From Dysosmobacter segnis (GTDB taxonomy: Bacteria; Bacillota; Clostridia; Oscillospirales; Oscillospiraceae), in NCBI RefSeq assembly GCF_014297285.1, contig NZ_JACOQI010000005.1:119350-183349 (forward strand): 64,000 bases of DNA. The letters run 5' to 3'. The position numbers and the translations under genes are program-made. The notes under the pieces were generated by a model. It was not told the origin of the DNA. It searched no databases and saw nothing but the letters and a program-made list of their open reading frames with translations. This document shows, in pieces, positions 53,039-61,416 of the stretch (positions are counted from its first letter, which is position 1; each line of letters begins with the position of its first letter).

Positions 53039-53254
53039 ATGAAATCATCTGTCTACAAAAGCTACGATGAACTGCCGCTGTTCCTCAACTCAGATCTTGT
53101 TGCAAAAACACTCGGTATCGCTCCGTCCAGTGCATATGAACTCATGCACGAAAAAGATTTTCCCACTCTGCACATCAACTGTCGCATGGTGGTTCCGAAA
53201 GAAAAGTTCATCCAGTGGGTGGAGGAGCACACGAAGGGCGGTGAGCGCGCATGA
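53039..53254 (+). CDS. excisionase-like helix-turn-helix protein (element B)
   Basis: A 71-residue protein closely similar to 3683-3898: YKSYDELPLFLNSDLVAKTLGIAPSSAYELMHEKDFPTL and MVVPKEKFIQWVEEHT. The ATG at 53039 gives exactly the same length as in element A, supporting both starts; AAGGGA lies upstream. It overlaps the following ATG by 4 bp (ATGA). Likely excision/regulatory factor of element B. Confidence 0.8.
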   Translation: MKSSVYKSYDELPLFLNSDLVAKTLGIAPSSAYELMHEKDFPTLHINCRMVVPKEKFIQWVEEHTKGGERA

Positions 53255-53676
53255 GAAAAACAAAACCTCCCGTTGGCTGGGAGCATGTGAAAAACTGCTT
53301 CCCCGTCCCCAACGAGCTTCTCGATTTCGATTTGCCCGGTGGATCAATCGCTGTCTACATCTTCCTGCTGCGTCATGCAGACCGAAGGACTGGCCAGTGT
53401 CATCCAAGTACTGCGACTATGGCTAAAAATCTTCACTACTGCCGAAACACCGTCGCAAGCTATGTCCGACTGCTGGAGGAACGCGGACTCATCATCACGG
53501 AGCATACTAAAATCATCACAAAGAACGGCATCAAGAAAAATGGGAATCTGCTCTACACGATAATTCCCTTACAGAAAGTCATGGAACAGCACTACGAGCA
53601 GCAGTTCAATGCATTAGAGCGTACAACAGAGCGGCGGAAGGCGCAGGCAAAGCTGGCAGAACAGCTCGGCGCATAA
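53251..53676 (+). CDS. single winged-helix protein, replication-initiator-like (element B)
   Basis: A 141-residue protein corresponding to the second winged-helix half of the element A gene at 3895: CFPVPNELLDFDLPGGSIAVYIFLLRHADRRTGQCHPSTATMAKNLHYCRNTVASYVRLLEERGLI. It ends with a charged helix (ERTTERRKAQAKLAEQLGA) where element A's protein runs on. The ATG overlaps the excisionase-like stop. Probably a DNA-binding regulator or initiator of the mobilization region. Confidence 0.72.
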   Translation: MRKTKPPVGWEHVKNCFPVPNELLDFDLPGGSIAVYIFLLRHADRRTGQCHPSTATMAKNLHYCRNTVASYVRLLEERGLIITEHTKIITKNGIKKNGNLLYTIIPLQKVMEQHYEQQFNALERTTERRKAQAKLAEQLGA

Positions 53677-54395
53677 AAACGAAGTGTGCTTTTCTCTGTG
53701 CGCTGTTATTATGGACAACCAAAACCGTGGAGTTCCTCAGTGCAGAGAAACAGCAATGGGATCACGCAGCCCAGCGGGGCCGCGACGCCTCGGAACAGCG
53801 ACGCGCATCATGCGCATCGCTGTCCCGAAGGCTCTCTGCGTTCTTTGGGAGCACCCACGACCAAGACCCAAAAGCGGCAAAGTTTGCCGTTTTAAGTCCC
53901 GGCCACGCAGGGTTTCCGAAACGTGTGGAACGCTCCGAGGGTAGTGATACCACCCCATCCGAAACGCCCCGTGTTTCGCCCTGTGAGCCGCTGTGTGCGC
54001 GGTTAGGAGATGGGGTGGCGTGTGTACCCGCCGCAGCCCCTTGAAACGAACGTTGCGGCGTTTGTGGGCGATGTGTGAAAGGGACCGGTGAATCCTGCTC
54101 CGGCGATGGAAAACTGAGCCTTTGGGGATGGGTGTTTCCCTCCCGGCCGTACCCCGTTTCGGAGGTTTTCGCCCCCTATTTACCCGTTCGATAAAAGCAC
54201 AAGATAAAAGGCCGCAGTCGCAAGCGCCCGCAGCCCGGCCACAAAGCCCCGCAGTGCGGGGCTTTTCAGGGAAACGCAAACCGCAGTCGGTTTGGCGGTT
54301 TTGTAAAATAATCGCAGTCGCTCATCCGGAAAAGTCCCGTGTTTGCAGGGCTTTGCGGCGATTTTGACCGACGTCACAGAAAGGAAAGAAGAACT
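53677..54395 (+). other. long non-coding region, candidate oriT/regulatory RNA of element B
   Basis: About 720 bp without a supported gene between the winged-helix and ribbon-helix-helix genes. It contains a long imperfect hairpin GGAACAGCGACGCGC / GCGCATCGCTGTCCC (about 53792-53826) holding the core TCATGCGCatCGCT shared with element A. It also contains CGGCAAAGTTTGCCG near 53874-53888, a 29-bp stretch at 53971-53999 nearly identical to 4549-4577 in element A (GTGAGCCGCTGTGTGCG), and several further GC-rich inverted repeats. This is the expected site of oriT. Confidence 0.5.
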
Positions 54396-54830
54396 ATGGA
54401 TGATAACAAGAAAAGCACCACGATCTGGCTGCGCCCCAGCGTGATCAGCCGCATGGACGGTTGGCTGGAAGCAGATAACTGTCAAAGCCGCAGTGAATTT
54501 GTGGATAAGGCCCTGCGGTTCTACATGGGCTATCTCGGCACGGAGGACAACACCGCCTACCTCTCCCAAGCCATCCTCACCGCCATTCAGGGTACGCTGG
54601 ACGACAACAACAATCGGCTCTGCCGCATTCTTTTCAAGTGCGCGGTGGAGTTGAATATGCTGTGCCACACCATCGCCGCGCACTTCCGTACCGATCCCAT
54701 CCACACGCGGGAGCTGCGGGCCTACGCCGTGGATGAGGTGAAGCGCACCAACGGTCAGGTGAGTTTTGAAAACGCGGTGCGGAGCCAGCGCCGCATAGAG
54801 CCGGATGACGCATGGCCCGGATCGTACTGA
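54396..54830 (+). CDS. ribbon-helix-helix mobilization accessory protein (element B)
   Basis: A 144-residue protein homologous in layout to 4869-5288: KSTTIWLRPSVISRMDGWLEADNCQSRSEFVDKALRFYMGYL is the ribbon-helix-helix and dimer helix, and EVKRTNGQVSFENAVRSQ matches the C-terminal motif. The ATG at 54396 follows AAAGGAAAG. Its end overlaps the start of the relaxase remnant by 19 bp. It may still bind the element B oriT even though the relaxase is gone. Confidence 0.78.
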   Translation: MDDNKKSTTIWLRPSVISRMDGWLEADNCQSRSEFVDKALRFYMGYLGTEDNTAYLSQAILTAIQGTLDDNNNRLCRILFKCAVELNMLCHTIAAHFRTDPIHTRELRAYAVDEVKRTNGQVSFENAVRSQRRIEPDDAWPGSY

Positions 54831-54982
54831 TCTCCCCCTACCTCAAGGGCGGACAGAATGCCGCGAAGCTGGCCCAGCGCACACGCTACGTCGCCACCCG
54901 CCCCGGCGTGGAGCTGCTGGCAGATGAGCGCAGTACACTCCCCGCGACGAAAAAAGGCTGCTCGATGCGGGTGCACATGTGA
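54812..54982 (+). pseudogene. relaxase remnant, N-terminal 47 codons only
   Basis: MARIVLISPYLKGGQNAAKLAQRTRYVATRPGVELLADE matches the start of MobL/MobP-type relaxases (compare MARLIVKSPYIK... at 5276). After about residue 47 the frame enters unrelated sequence and stops at 54982. The histidine cluster and all later domains are deleted, so element B cannot mobilise itself. Confidence 0.85.
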
Positions 54983-55097
54983 ACAGGTTTGGAAACGTAT
55001 TTTTTGCGCCGCAATAGTCAAAGAAACATTTGCAAAAACAGTAGCTTTGTGAGCGGAGTTGTGGTATGTGTTGTGGTTGCCAAAAGGAGGTGCCGCA

Positions 55098-55297
55098 ATG
55101 TATGACTACATGAAAGCCCTGCAAAAGCGTTTCGACCGTCAGCCGCATCCAGACTTGGACTCTCAGGTCGAATACGCCCAAAAGGAACTGCGGTGGAACA
55201 TGGACGCCGCGGGAAAGAGCTGGAGGCAGATGGGCTCTATTCCTTCGAGCTGGAGGAAGAAGAACACATCTGCCGTCCAGCGGAACAGGAGGACTAA
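55098..55297 (+). pseudogene. DUF6809-like gene with internal deletion
   Basis: It starts MYDYMKALQKRFDRQP with AAGGAGG upstream, like 9164-9481. After about 40 codons an internal deletion puts the remaining 3' part out of frame: the other frame reads GKELEADGLYSFELEEEEH and stops at 55297, one base before the integrase ATG. The middle of the gene is missing. Confidence 0.78.
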
Positions 55298-56506
55298 ATG
55301 GCGAAACGAAGACCGTCCGGTGACGGCATGGTGCGCAAGCGGGAGGATGGCCGCTGGGAAGGCCGTATCGTGGTGGGACACAAAAGCAGCGGTGACTCCA
55401 TCTTCCGGTACATCTCCGCGCCCACGCAAAAGGAACTGTCCGCCAAACTGCGGCAGCTCACCGAAGCCTATAAAGGCGTAGACCTGACTGAAGAAAGCAA
55501 TATGGCCCTCTCCGTCTGGCTGGACAAATGGCTGGACGAGTACATGGCCGCTGCGCTTCGTCCCACCACCCTGAACGGCTATCGCCGCTCTCTTGAACTC
55601 CATGTCAAACCCTATCTCGGAAACAAAACTCTCTCAAAAATCACTGCCGTCGACCTGCGGTCGCTCTACCGCACCTTGCAGGAAACCGGGCGGGTACATC
55701 CCAGAGATGGACAATCCCCCGGCCTTTCCGCCAGAACGGTCCACGGCATCCACACCACCCTGCACCACGCCCTGAAAACGGCTATGGAGCAGAACTTGAT
55801 CCCCAACAATCCCGCGGCAGAAGTTGACCCGCCCAAGTTTGACGGCGCGCCCATGAAGATCCTCACCGAAGCACAACTGGACGCGTTTATGAAAGTCATT
55901 GAAAAGGATGCGTTCTGGCATAATTTCTTCTATACCGCAGTTACCACAGGTCTGCGCCGGGGTGAGATCTGCGCACTGCGGTGGGAGGATTTTGACGCAA
56001 AACAGGAAACGCTCCATGTGCGGCGCACCCTCCACAAAGAAAAAGGCAAACCGCTTACCACAGGCGATACCAAGACTTATGCAGGAACACGGAAGATCGT
56101 CCTGCCGCCCAGCACGGCACAACTCCTGCGGGAGCGAAAGAAAACAGCGCCGACCGAATGGATATTCCCTAATCCCTTTGATCCAGAGCAGCCTATCGCC
56201 CCCGGCACAGCATACAACCGCCTGAAAGCACTACTGAAAGAAACTGGACTGCCGGACATCCGCTTTCACGATCTACGCCACACCTTCGCCACCCATGCCC
56301 TATCCTCCGGTGTGGATGCCAAGACACTGGCCGGTATCCTTGGCCACACAAAGGCCAGCTTCACGCTGGACACCTACACGCACACCACCGGCGATATGCA
56401 GAAGCGGGCCGCTGAGATCGTGGGCGGTTTCCTGACCGATTACCTTGGAGAGGAGATGAATCCTTGGCAAAGCAGAGAAAGCACGGCAGCGGCACCGTCC
56501 GTCTGA
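55298..56506 (+). CDS. int: tyrosine recombinase (first of tandem integrases, element B)
   Basis: A 402-residue integrase of the same length as its element A homologue: MAKRRPSGDGMVRKREDGRWEGRIVVG at the start, then the catalytic domain with TTGLRRGE (Arg220), HDLRHTFATH (His/Arg), GHTKASFTLDTYTH (His and nucleophile Tyr). All catalytic residues are present. AGGAGG lies 4-9 bases before the ATG. The second integrase starts within its last 43 nt, as in element A. Confidence 0.92.
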   Translation: MAKRRPSGDGMVRKREDGRWEGRIVVGHKSSGDSIFRYISAPTQKELSAKLRQLTEAYKGVDLTEESNMALSVWLDKWLDEYMAAALRPTTLNGYRRSLELHVKPYLGNKTLSKITAVDLRSLYRTLQETGRVHPRDGQSPGLSARTVHGIHTTLHHALKTAMEQNLIPNNPAAEVDPPKFDGAPMKILTEAQLDAFMKVIEKDAFWHNFFYTAVTTGLRRGEICALRWEDFDAKQETLHVRRTLHKEKGKPLTTGDTKTYAGTRKIVLPPSTAQLLRERKKTAPTEWIFPNPFDPEQPIAPGTAYNRLKALLKETGLPDIRFHDLRHTFATHALSSGVDAKTLAGILGHTKASFTLDTYTHTTGDMQKRAAEIVGGFLTDYLGEEMNPWQSRESTAAAPSV

Positions 56507-57888
56507 GAAGCGACGGCCGGTGGGAGGGCCGCGTTGTCATCGGCTACGATGACAGCGGACTGCCCAAAACTAAAAATGTGCTGGCAAAAACAAAGGCCGA
56601 ATGTGAGAAAAAACTCAAAAGTTTGATTGCCGCACAAAAAGGATCTGAGCCGCAACCGTCCCGGCAGGCCATGACAGCCGCCCAATGGCTGGACTTCTGG
56701 TATCAGACCTGCAAAAAGCCATACCTTCGCCCCAACACCCAGATGTCCTATGAACGGCGGATCTATCAGCATATCATCCCGAATCTGGGCCCCATTCCGC
56801 TGAACAAACTCACCACCGGCGACATCCAGCAGTTCTACACCGGGCTCAAACAAAATGGCCGTCTGCTTCGTCAGGAACAGTACGGCGAAGGACTTTCCGA
56901 CCAAACTGTCCGCGGCATCCACACCACCTTCCACGCGGCGCTGGACAAGGCAGTCTCTGAGAAAATCATCCCCAAAAATCCCTCCGACTTCTGCCGCCTC
57001 CCCTCTGCAAAAGCCAGAGAAATGCAGATTCTCTCCCCGGAGGAGATCCAGCGGCTGCTCATTCAGGCCAAAGAGGACGGCTGCTTCGAGCTGCTCCTGC
57101 TGGAACTGTCCACTGGATTACGCCGTGGTGAGATCTGCGCCCTCCAATGGGACGATCTAAACTTCAACACCGGAGAGCTTCAGGTAAAGCGGCAGGTACA
57201 CCGGGTCAAGAGAGAATTGGCAGTGTCCGAGCCGAAAACAAAGGCGTCCAACCGGAGCGTCATCCTCCCGCCCCCTGTTCTGATGGTGCTGAGCAACTAC
57301 AAAACCGAAATAAACTCTGTATGGCTGTTCCCCTCCCCGCTGAACAATAACTCGCCCAGAGATCCCGCTGCTGTCCGCAAGCGGCTGACCACCATACTGG
57401 AGCGGGCAGACTGTAAGCGTGTCAGATTTCATGATCTGCGACACACTTTCGCCACCGCATCTCTGGAACACGGCATGGACATCAAGACTCTCTCTACCAT
57501 TATCGGTCATGTCTCTACCGCAACAACTCTGAATGTTTACGCTCATGTCACAGACGAGATGAGGAAAATCGCTGCGGCGAAAATCGACCGAGGGATCGCC
57601 AAATCAGAATCCCTCCAAGATATAGACACAGCACCAGGGAAGCCATCTCCATCCACCTTCCGACCCTGCAAAGGTCAGCGCCGTAAACCCGGCACCGGCT
57701 GCGTCAGCCAGATCAATGAAAACCTGTGGGAAGGACGGTATTCTCCCAAACTTCCCAACGGTGACCGCCTTGCGCGAAATGTCTACGCCCACAGTGAGAA
57801 AGAATGCGAACAGAAACTGGCAGAACTGATCGTCCAAATGAAAGCAGAAATTGCCGCCCAGCGGCAGCAGCCCCAAGTCCCGGCTTGA
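56464..57888 (+). CDS. int: tyrosine recombinase (second of tandem integrases, element B)
   Basis: A 474-residue integrase starting at TTG 56464 after GAGAGGAG, the same arrangement as at 10711. KQRKHGSGTVRLRSDGRWEGRVVIG begins the protein; catalytic residues are in STGLRRGE, HDLRHTFATA, GHV and NVYAH. It has the same C-terminal extension (RRKPGTGCVSQINENLWEGRYSP). The tRNA-Thr 3'-end copy begins 165 bp after its stop, so that is the presumed attachment site. Confidence 0.9.
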   Translation: MAKQRKHGSGTVRLRSDGRWEGRVVIGYDDSGLPKTKNVLAKTKAECEKKLKSLIAAQKGSEPQPSRQAMTAAQWLDFWYQTCKKPYLRPNTQMSYERRIYQHIIPNLGPIPLNKLTTGDIQQFYTGLKQNGRLLRQEQYGEGLSDQTVRGIHTTFHAALDKAVSEKIIPKNPSDFCRLPSAKAREMQILSPEEIQRLLIQAKEDGCFELLLLELSTGLRRGEICALQWDDLNFNTGELQVKRQVHRVKRELAVSEPKTKASNRSVILPPPVLMVLSNYKTEINSVWLFPSPLNNNSPRDPAAVRKRLTTILERADCKRVRFHDLRHTFATASLEHGMDIKTLSTIIGHVSTATTLNVYAHVTDEMRKIAAAKIDRGIAKSESLQDIDTAPGKPSPSTFRPCKGQRRKPGTGCVSQINENLWEGRYSPKLPNGDRLARNVYAHSEKECEQKLAELIVQMKAEIAAQRQQPQVPA

Positions 57889-57906
57889 ATCACGCAAAGA
57901 AGAAAC

Positions 57907-57941
57907 GCGAAGTTCCCGATGCCATGTCGGGAACTCCGCTT
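57907..57941 (+). terminator. hairpin after the element B integrases
   Basis: GCG(A)AGTTCCCGA / TCGGGAACT(C)CGC with a 7-nt loop, about 20 bp after the integrase stop; no T run. Confidence 0.55.
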
Positions 57942-58014
57942 CTGTCTGTGGTATTTTATGTGGTCAACAAAAATCCGCAAAACCGTATTCGTTCAAAAAG
58001 TTGCCGAAATCAAA

Positions 58015-58098
58015 AGAAAACACCCGAAATCCGAAGATTTCAGGTGTTGTTCTGGAGCTGCTGACCAGATTTGAACTGGTGACCTCATCCTTACCAAC
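58015..58098 (-). repeat. tRNA-Thr 3'-end fragment with hairpin (att-like copy 2)
   Basis: Same sequence as 36903-36985 with two mismatches. It comprises a hairpin CACCCGAAATC/GATTTCAGGTG and a minus-strand tRNA-Thr (GGT) 3' half with T-arm and CCA (58053-58097). The DNA beyond does not supply a 5' half, so it is not a functional tRNA. It lies directly after the integrase pair of element B. Confidence 0.8.
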
Positions 58099-58228
58099 CA
58101 CCGTAGAGCCTTCCAGCCCTTGCTGTATAAGGCTTTGCGGCGTTTTTTTGTCCAAAAAGGATGAGGTCGCAGCCTGTTTATTCCATTGTTTCCGTCCGCT
58201 CATTTCCCCGTGTGGGTCACGGTGTGGG

Positions 58229-58459
58229 TCAAGCAGACACCTCTGCGTCAAAGAAACCGCGGACAGGCTTCGCCGTCATATTTCGTTTTGCCATTTCTCT
58301 CTCGTAATTGATTCGGGTAATTTCCTCAATGAAAGCTTTCTGCTTTTCGCTGGCTTTCGACCATGACACGCCGAATTTCTGGCACATCGCAAAAAAGATA
58401 CGATACCACAATCTATCTTCTTCCGTTTCGTGGGTGAAGTACCACTTCGCGTCTTCCAT
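58229..58459 (-). CDS. small protein of mobile regions, unknown function
   Basis: A 76-residue charged helical protein (MEDAKWYFTHETEEDRLWYRIFFAMCQKFGVSW...). AGGAGGG at 7 bases before the ATG makes translation likely. It follows the decayed GNAT-like frame by 2 bp and was probably its operon partner. No family recognised. Confidence 0.6.
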   Translation of the reverse strand: MEDAKWYFTHETEEDRLWYRIFFAMCQKFGVSWSKASEKQKAFIEEITRINYEREMAKRNMTAKPVRGFFDAEVSA

Positions 58460-58461
58460 TG

Positions 58462-58716
58462 TCAGCCCTCCTCATAGACAATATGGACGGTGACCACATC
58501 TTCGCTGATCTCATAAACTCCCAAGGCCACCAATTCACCAACCTGTGTTTTTAGTCCATAGATTTCAAATTTGCCTTTTGAGATATACTCGCTGGTCTAA
58601 TCCGTCTGCCACCGCGGTTCTCTTGTCGTTGTCGCGGCATCTTGCTATGTCATCGGTTCAATAACTATGGGCAACTGCTGATTGGTGGCATCATAAACAA
58701 ACGGTCGAAACTGCAC
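58462..58716 (-). pseudogene. GNAT-like gene fragment with two in-frame TAG codons
   Basis: An 84-codon frame starting at GTG 58716 after GAGGTGAGG: QFRPFVYDATNQQLPIVIEPMT, TAG (58645-58647), QDAATTTREPRWQTD, TAG (58597-58599, where Trp would be expected), TSEYISKGKFEIYGLKTQVGELVALGVYEIS. It resembles the N-terminal part of acetyltransferase-like proteins I associate with Clostridial mobile elements. The C-terminal half is absent. No frame shift occurs between the pieces. Confidence 0.55.
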
Positions 58717-58903
58717 AGTCCTCACCTCTTAAATAGCATACCACAGTTTCTGCAAAAAATGAAGTGGCAAATTGAAGCTGTCGCAGTTATGCTTCTCGTT
58801 CAAAAAACGCACCGCTGTAAATAAAGAATACTCCCCCCGCATTTGTGATCTCTTTACTAAAATAGAAAACCACAAATTAATACATCCCTCCATCTTTATC
58901 TAC

Positions 58904-59206
58904 TTACAGCCGCTCCATATCTTTTGCAAACTCGTTCATACGGACATCCGCGTTAAAAAAATGGAAACCCCAGATTTTGTATTTGTTGTCATCCACAAAG
59001 ATTTTTGTTGCGACTGCCTTATCCTCGATTTCAAGCAAGAAGTCCTCTTTCCACTTCCCCTCAGCAATGAGGTGCGTTCCTTTTGGTTCAATGAACACTT
59101 GCAACTGCTCATGGCCCACCTCGTTCTGCTTATCTGACTTGTGTATTATAGTGACTTCAAACCCATAAGAAAAATGCTTTGTTGATATGTACGGTATATG
59201 ATTTTG
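58904..59206 (-). pseudogene. type III restriction enzyme (Res) C-terminal remnant
   Basis: About 100 codons open between an upstream TAA and the natural stop: TKHFSYGFEVTIIHKSDKQNEVGHEQLQVFIEPKGTHLIAEGKWKEDFLLEIEDKAV, then NKYKIWGFHFFNADVRMNEFAKDMERL. This is the C-terminal signature (VFIEPKG...KWKEDFLL, F-F-N) of type III restriction subunits. The helicase part and mod gene are gone. A shorter ATG start inside is not supported by a ribosome site. Confidence 0.72.
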
Positions 59207-59234
59207 TTATCGACTCATATACCCAAACAGCGCC

Positions 59235-59284
59235 AAACAGGACAAACGGCCGCCCTTAAAAGAGTGACCGTTTGTCCTGTTTGA
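59235..59284. terminator. hairpin terminator at the right edge of the island
   Basis: AAACAGGACAAACGG / CCGTTTGTCCTGTTT, a 15-bp perfect stem with an 18-nt loop, A and T tracts at both ends; also a possible insertion-end remnant. Confidence 0.7.
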
Positions 59285-59345
59285 AATAGAGAGTAGAAAA
59301 AGCAGGTATCTATAAAAAAACAGCTCATAACTGTTATTTTGAGCG

Positions 59346-59924
59346 TCAAGATTGCGGTGCAGAATGCAGGATATTCCACGCCTGCACCGCAATTTCCGGG
59401 AGGAGTTCATAGCTAAGCATCAAATCTCCATTTTTCATTGCCATCGTATCCGCTGTATCCGGAATGTAGGTAAGGTCATGGTCACCACACTTATGGGGCG
59501 CACAGCGGACTGCTGCTTCCCATGCGGCGTTTTCCAACGCCTGTGCCTCCGGGAACTGGCGATACTGTTCACGGCAACGGAACTGTTCCCGCACCGTTCC
59601 CACTATCCCCAAAAGTCCGCCGACTGCGGCGGCAACACCACAAAGTCGAAGCGCTCCCTCACCGCTATAAAACACGATGGAACCTGCCAGTCCTAAAAGG
59701 AAGATGGCTACAAAAGGGAAAATGGCTTTTGCAGACACGCCACCTAAATCTCTTTGGAGCTGTTCGTGGGCACAAGCAGTGCATACATGAAATTCCGCTG
59801 GAGCACCTACAGCCTGTACCCGCTTTTCTCCGCTCGGCTCGCGAAGGTGCAATGTATGAATCGTCAGTGCCCGAAAATGATACTGTGCCGCTGCACCGCA
59901 TTGAATACAAGCATACTTTTTCAT
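59346..59924 (-). CDS. small membrane protein with N-terminal zinc ribbon
   Basis: A 192-residue protein with an N-terminal CIQCGAAAQYHF...CTACAHEQL (two CxxC pairs, a zinc-ribbon pattern), two membrane segments (IFPFVAIFLLGLAGSIVF and LCGVAAAVGGLLGIVGTV) and a cytosolic C-terminal part. Start ATG 59924. No family recognised. It is downstream of the malate transporter gene on the same strand but separated by a hairpin, so probably independent. Confidence 0.68.
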   Translation of the reverse strand: MKKYACIQCGAAAQYHFRALTIHTLHLREPSGEKRVQAVGAPAEFHVCTACAHEQLQRDLGGVSAKAIFPFVAIFLLGLAGSIVFYSGEGALRLCGVAAAVGGLLGIVGTVREQFRCREQYRQFPEAQALENAAWEAAVRCAPHKCGDHDLTYIPDTADTMAMKNGDLMLSYELLPEIAVQAWNILHSAPQS

Positions 59925-59934
59925 AATTCACCAC

Positions 59935-59966
59935 ATGGGGGCGCACTATTATCGGTGCGCCCCCAT
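59935..59966. terminator. hairpin terminator after the malate transporter gene
   Basis: TGGGGGCGCAC / GTGCGCCCCCA stem with a short loop; T run on the plus side only. Confidence 0.65.
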
Positions 59967-59976
59967 TTTTGCGCTG

Positions 59977-61362
59977 TTACAGAAGCGAACCCAGTGTGGA
60001 GAGCAGCAAGCTGCCGATAATCAAAATGATTGCACCGCCAAGTCGAGAAGAAATTTGGGCGAAGGGCATCAATTCCATGCGGTCAGCCGCGGAAAGGACT
60101 GCCACATCGCCGGTACCGCCCATGTTTGCCATACAGAGACCTGCGGTGATACCGGCCTCCACCGGATAGAATCCGACCCACTTGCCAACGATGGCCGCAC
60201 CGAAGAACGCGCCGACACAGGTGACAAGGCACAAAATGAGGTACGTCAAGCTGAAGCTCTCAATAACCGTATCAAGGCTCAGGTAGCACAGGCCGATGCC
60301 GACCAGCAGCGTGGTGGTCAGGTTCTTCATCACGAACTGGAACCACTGGTAGCAGGCCACCTCAATATTCTCTGGTAGGAGGTTGCAGATCTTGCAGATG
60401 GCTACAGTGATAATCATCCATGCGTAAGCGTGGATGCTGACACTCGGAACAAACTTCGACCAGATTTTAGCCACGATGAAACCCCAGGCGAAGAACGAAT
60501 TTGAAACAAACAAACCGATACCGAGGTTCTTCACATCGATCTTGTCACGTTTGGCCTGCATCTCAGGACTGATTTCCAATTCCTTTGGATCTACGGTGCC
60601 AGTCTGCATCAATGCTCCCTGACCATTCCAGCTCTTACTGGCAATGACCTTGACAACAATGCCGGCAAATACAATAGAAATGGCGTTACCGATAGCGACA
60701 GCCGGCGTCATCACAGAGATTGCCTCTGCCGCGGTCATGGTGTTGGAGCTCTCAAAAATCTTTGACAGAGGAACCGCGCCAGCACCCATACCGCCGCCCA
60801 TGATAGGAAGAGCAATGAGCAACAGAGCTTTGATGGTGCCATAGCCCATGATGGCGGCAGTTCCCATACAGAGGGCAAAGGAGAGAATCAGACCGCCCAA
60901 GATGGCTGGGAAGTAACGTGCTGCTGCTTTTTTCAGTAAGGTGCTGTTCATGCCAAGGATTGATCCAGTAATTAGTGCAGCGATATAAAAATCAAGGAAA
61001 GCGCCGGTTGGTTTAAAAAAAGATGTAATATTGCCTACCAAATCATAATTGCAGGCCATATTGTAAATCTTGGTGCCGTCATCCAGCGTTTTTGTCAGTG
61101 CCGGCAGTAGGTTGAAGTAGTTTAGCAGTGCTGTACCGAACAGGACAACAATGGCACCGCCGCCTAAATAGGAACGGATAATAGGCGTCTTTTCACCGAT
61201 CTCATAGAGAATCGTGCCCAGCACGATCATGAACGCGAAGCAACCAGACATGCCCTTTGGTAGACTGCCTGTATAAGTAGCGAGCAGAATTACAACGGCA
61301 AAAACAGCAAAATAATACCATGGAAGATTAAACAGCTTATAGGTTTCCTTTTTTTCTGACAT
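59977..61362 (-). CDS. 2-hydroxycarboxylate transporter (malate/citrate/lactate)
   Basis: A 461-residue secondary transporter of the 2-HCT family (CitS, CimH, MaeP, MleP). It has about 11 helices and two GGxG-type re-entrant motifs (LPIMGGGMGAGAVPLS and CMANMGGTGDVAVLSAADRMELMPFAQISSRLGGA), the latter with the conserved Arg that binds substrate. GGGAGG precedes the ATG. It lies 54 bp downstream of malic enzyme, so the pair forms an operon for malate uptake and conversion. Confidence 0.93.
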   Translation of the reverse strand: MSEKKETYKLFNLPWYYFAVFAVVILLATYTGSLPKGMSGCFAFMIVLGTILYEIGEKTPIIRSYLGGGAIVVLFGTALLNYFNLLPALTKTLDDGTKIYNMACNYDLVGNITSFFKPTGAFLDFYIAALITGSILGMNSTLLKKAAARYFPAILGGLILSFALCMGTAAIMGYGTIKALLLIALPIMGGGMGAGAVPLSKIFESSNTMTAAEAISVMTPAVAIGNAISIVFAGIVVKVIASKSWNGQGALMQTGTVDPKELEISPEMQAKRDKIDVKNLGIGLFVSNSFFAWGFIVAKIWSKFVPSVSIHAYAWMIITVAICKICNLLPENIEVACYQWFQFVMKNLTTTLLVGIGLCYLSLDTVIESFSLTYLILCLVTCVGAFFGAAIVGKWVGFYPVEAGITAGLCMANMGGTGDVAVLSAADRMELMPFAQISSRLGGAIILIIGSLLLSTLGSLL

Positions 61363-61416
61363 GGTGATTCCCTCCCAAAAGGATTTGATTTTTCAGGAAA
61401 TCTGGTATATGCTTAT

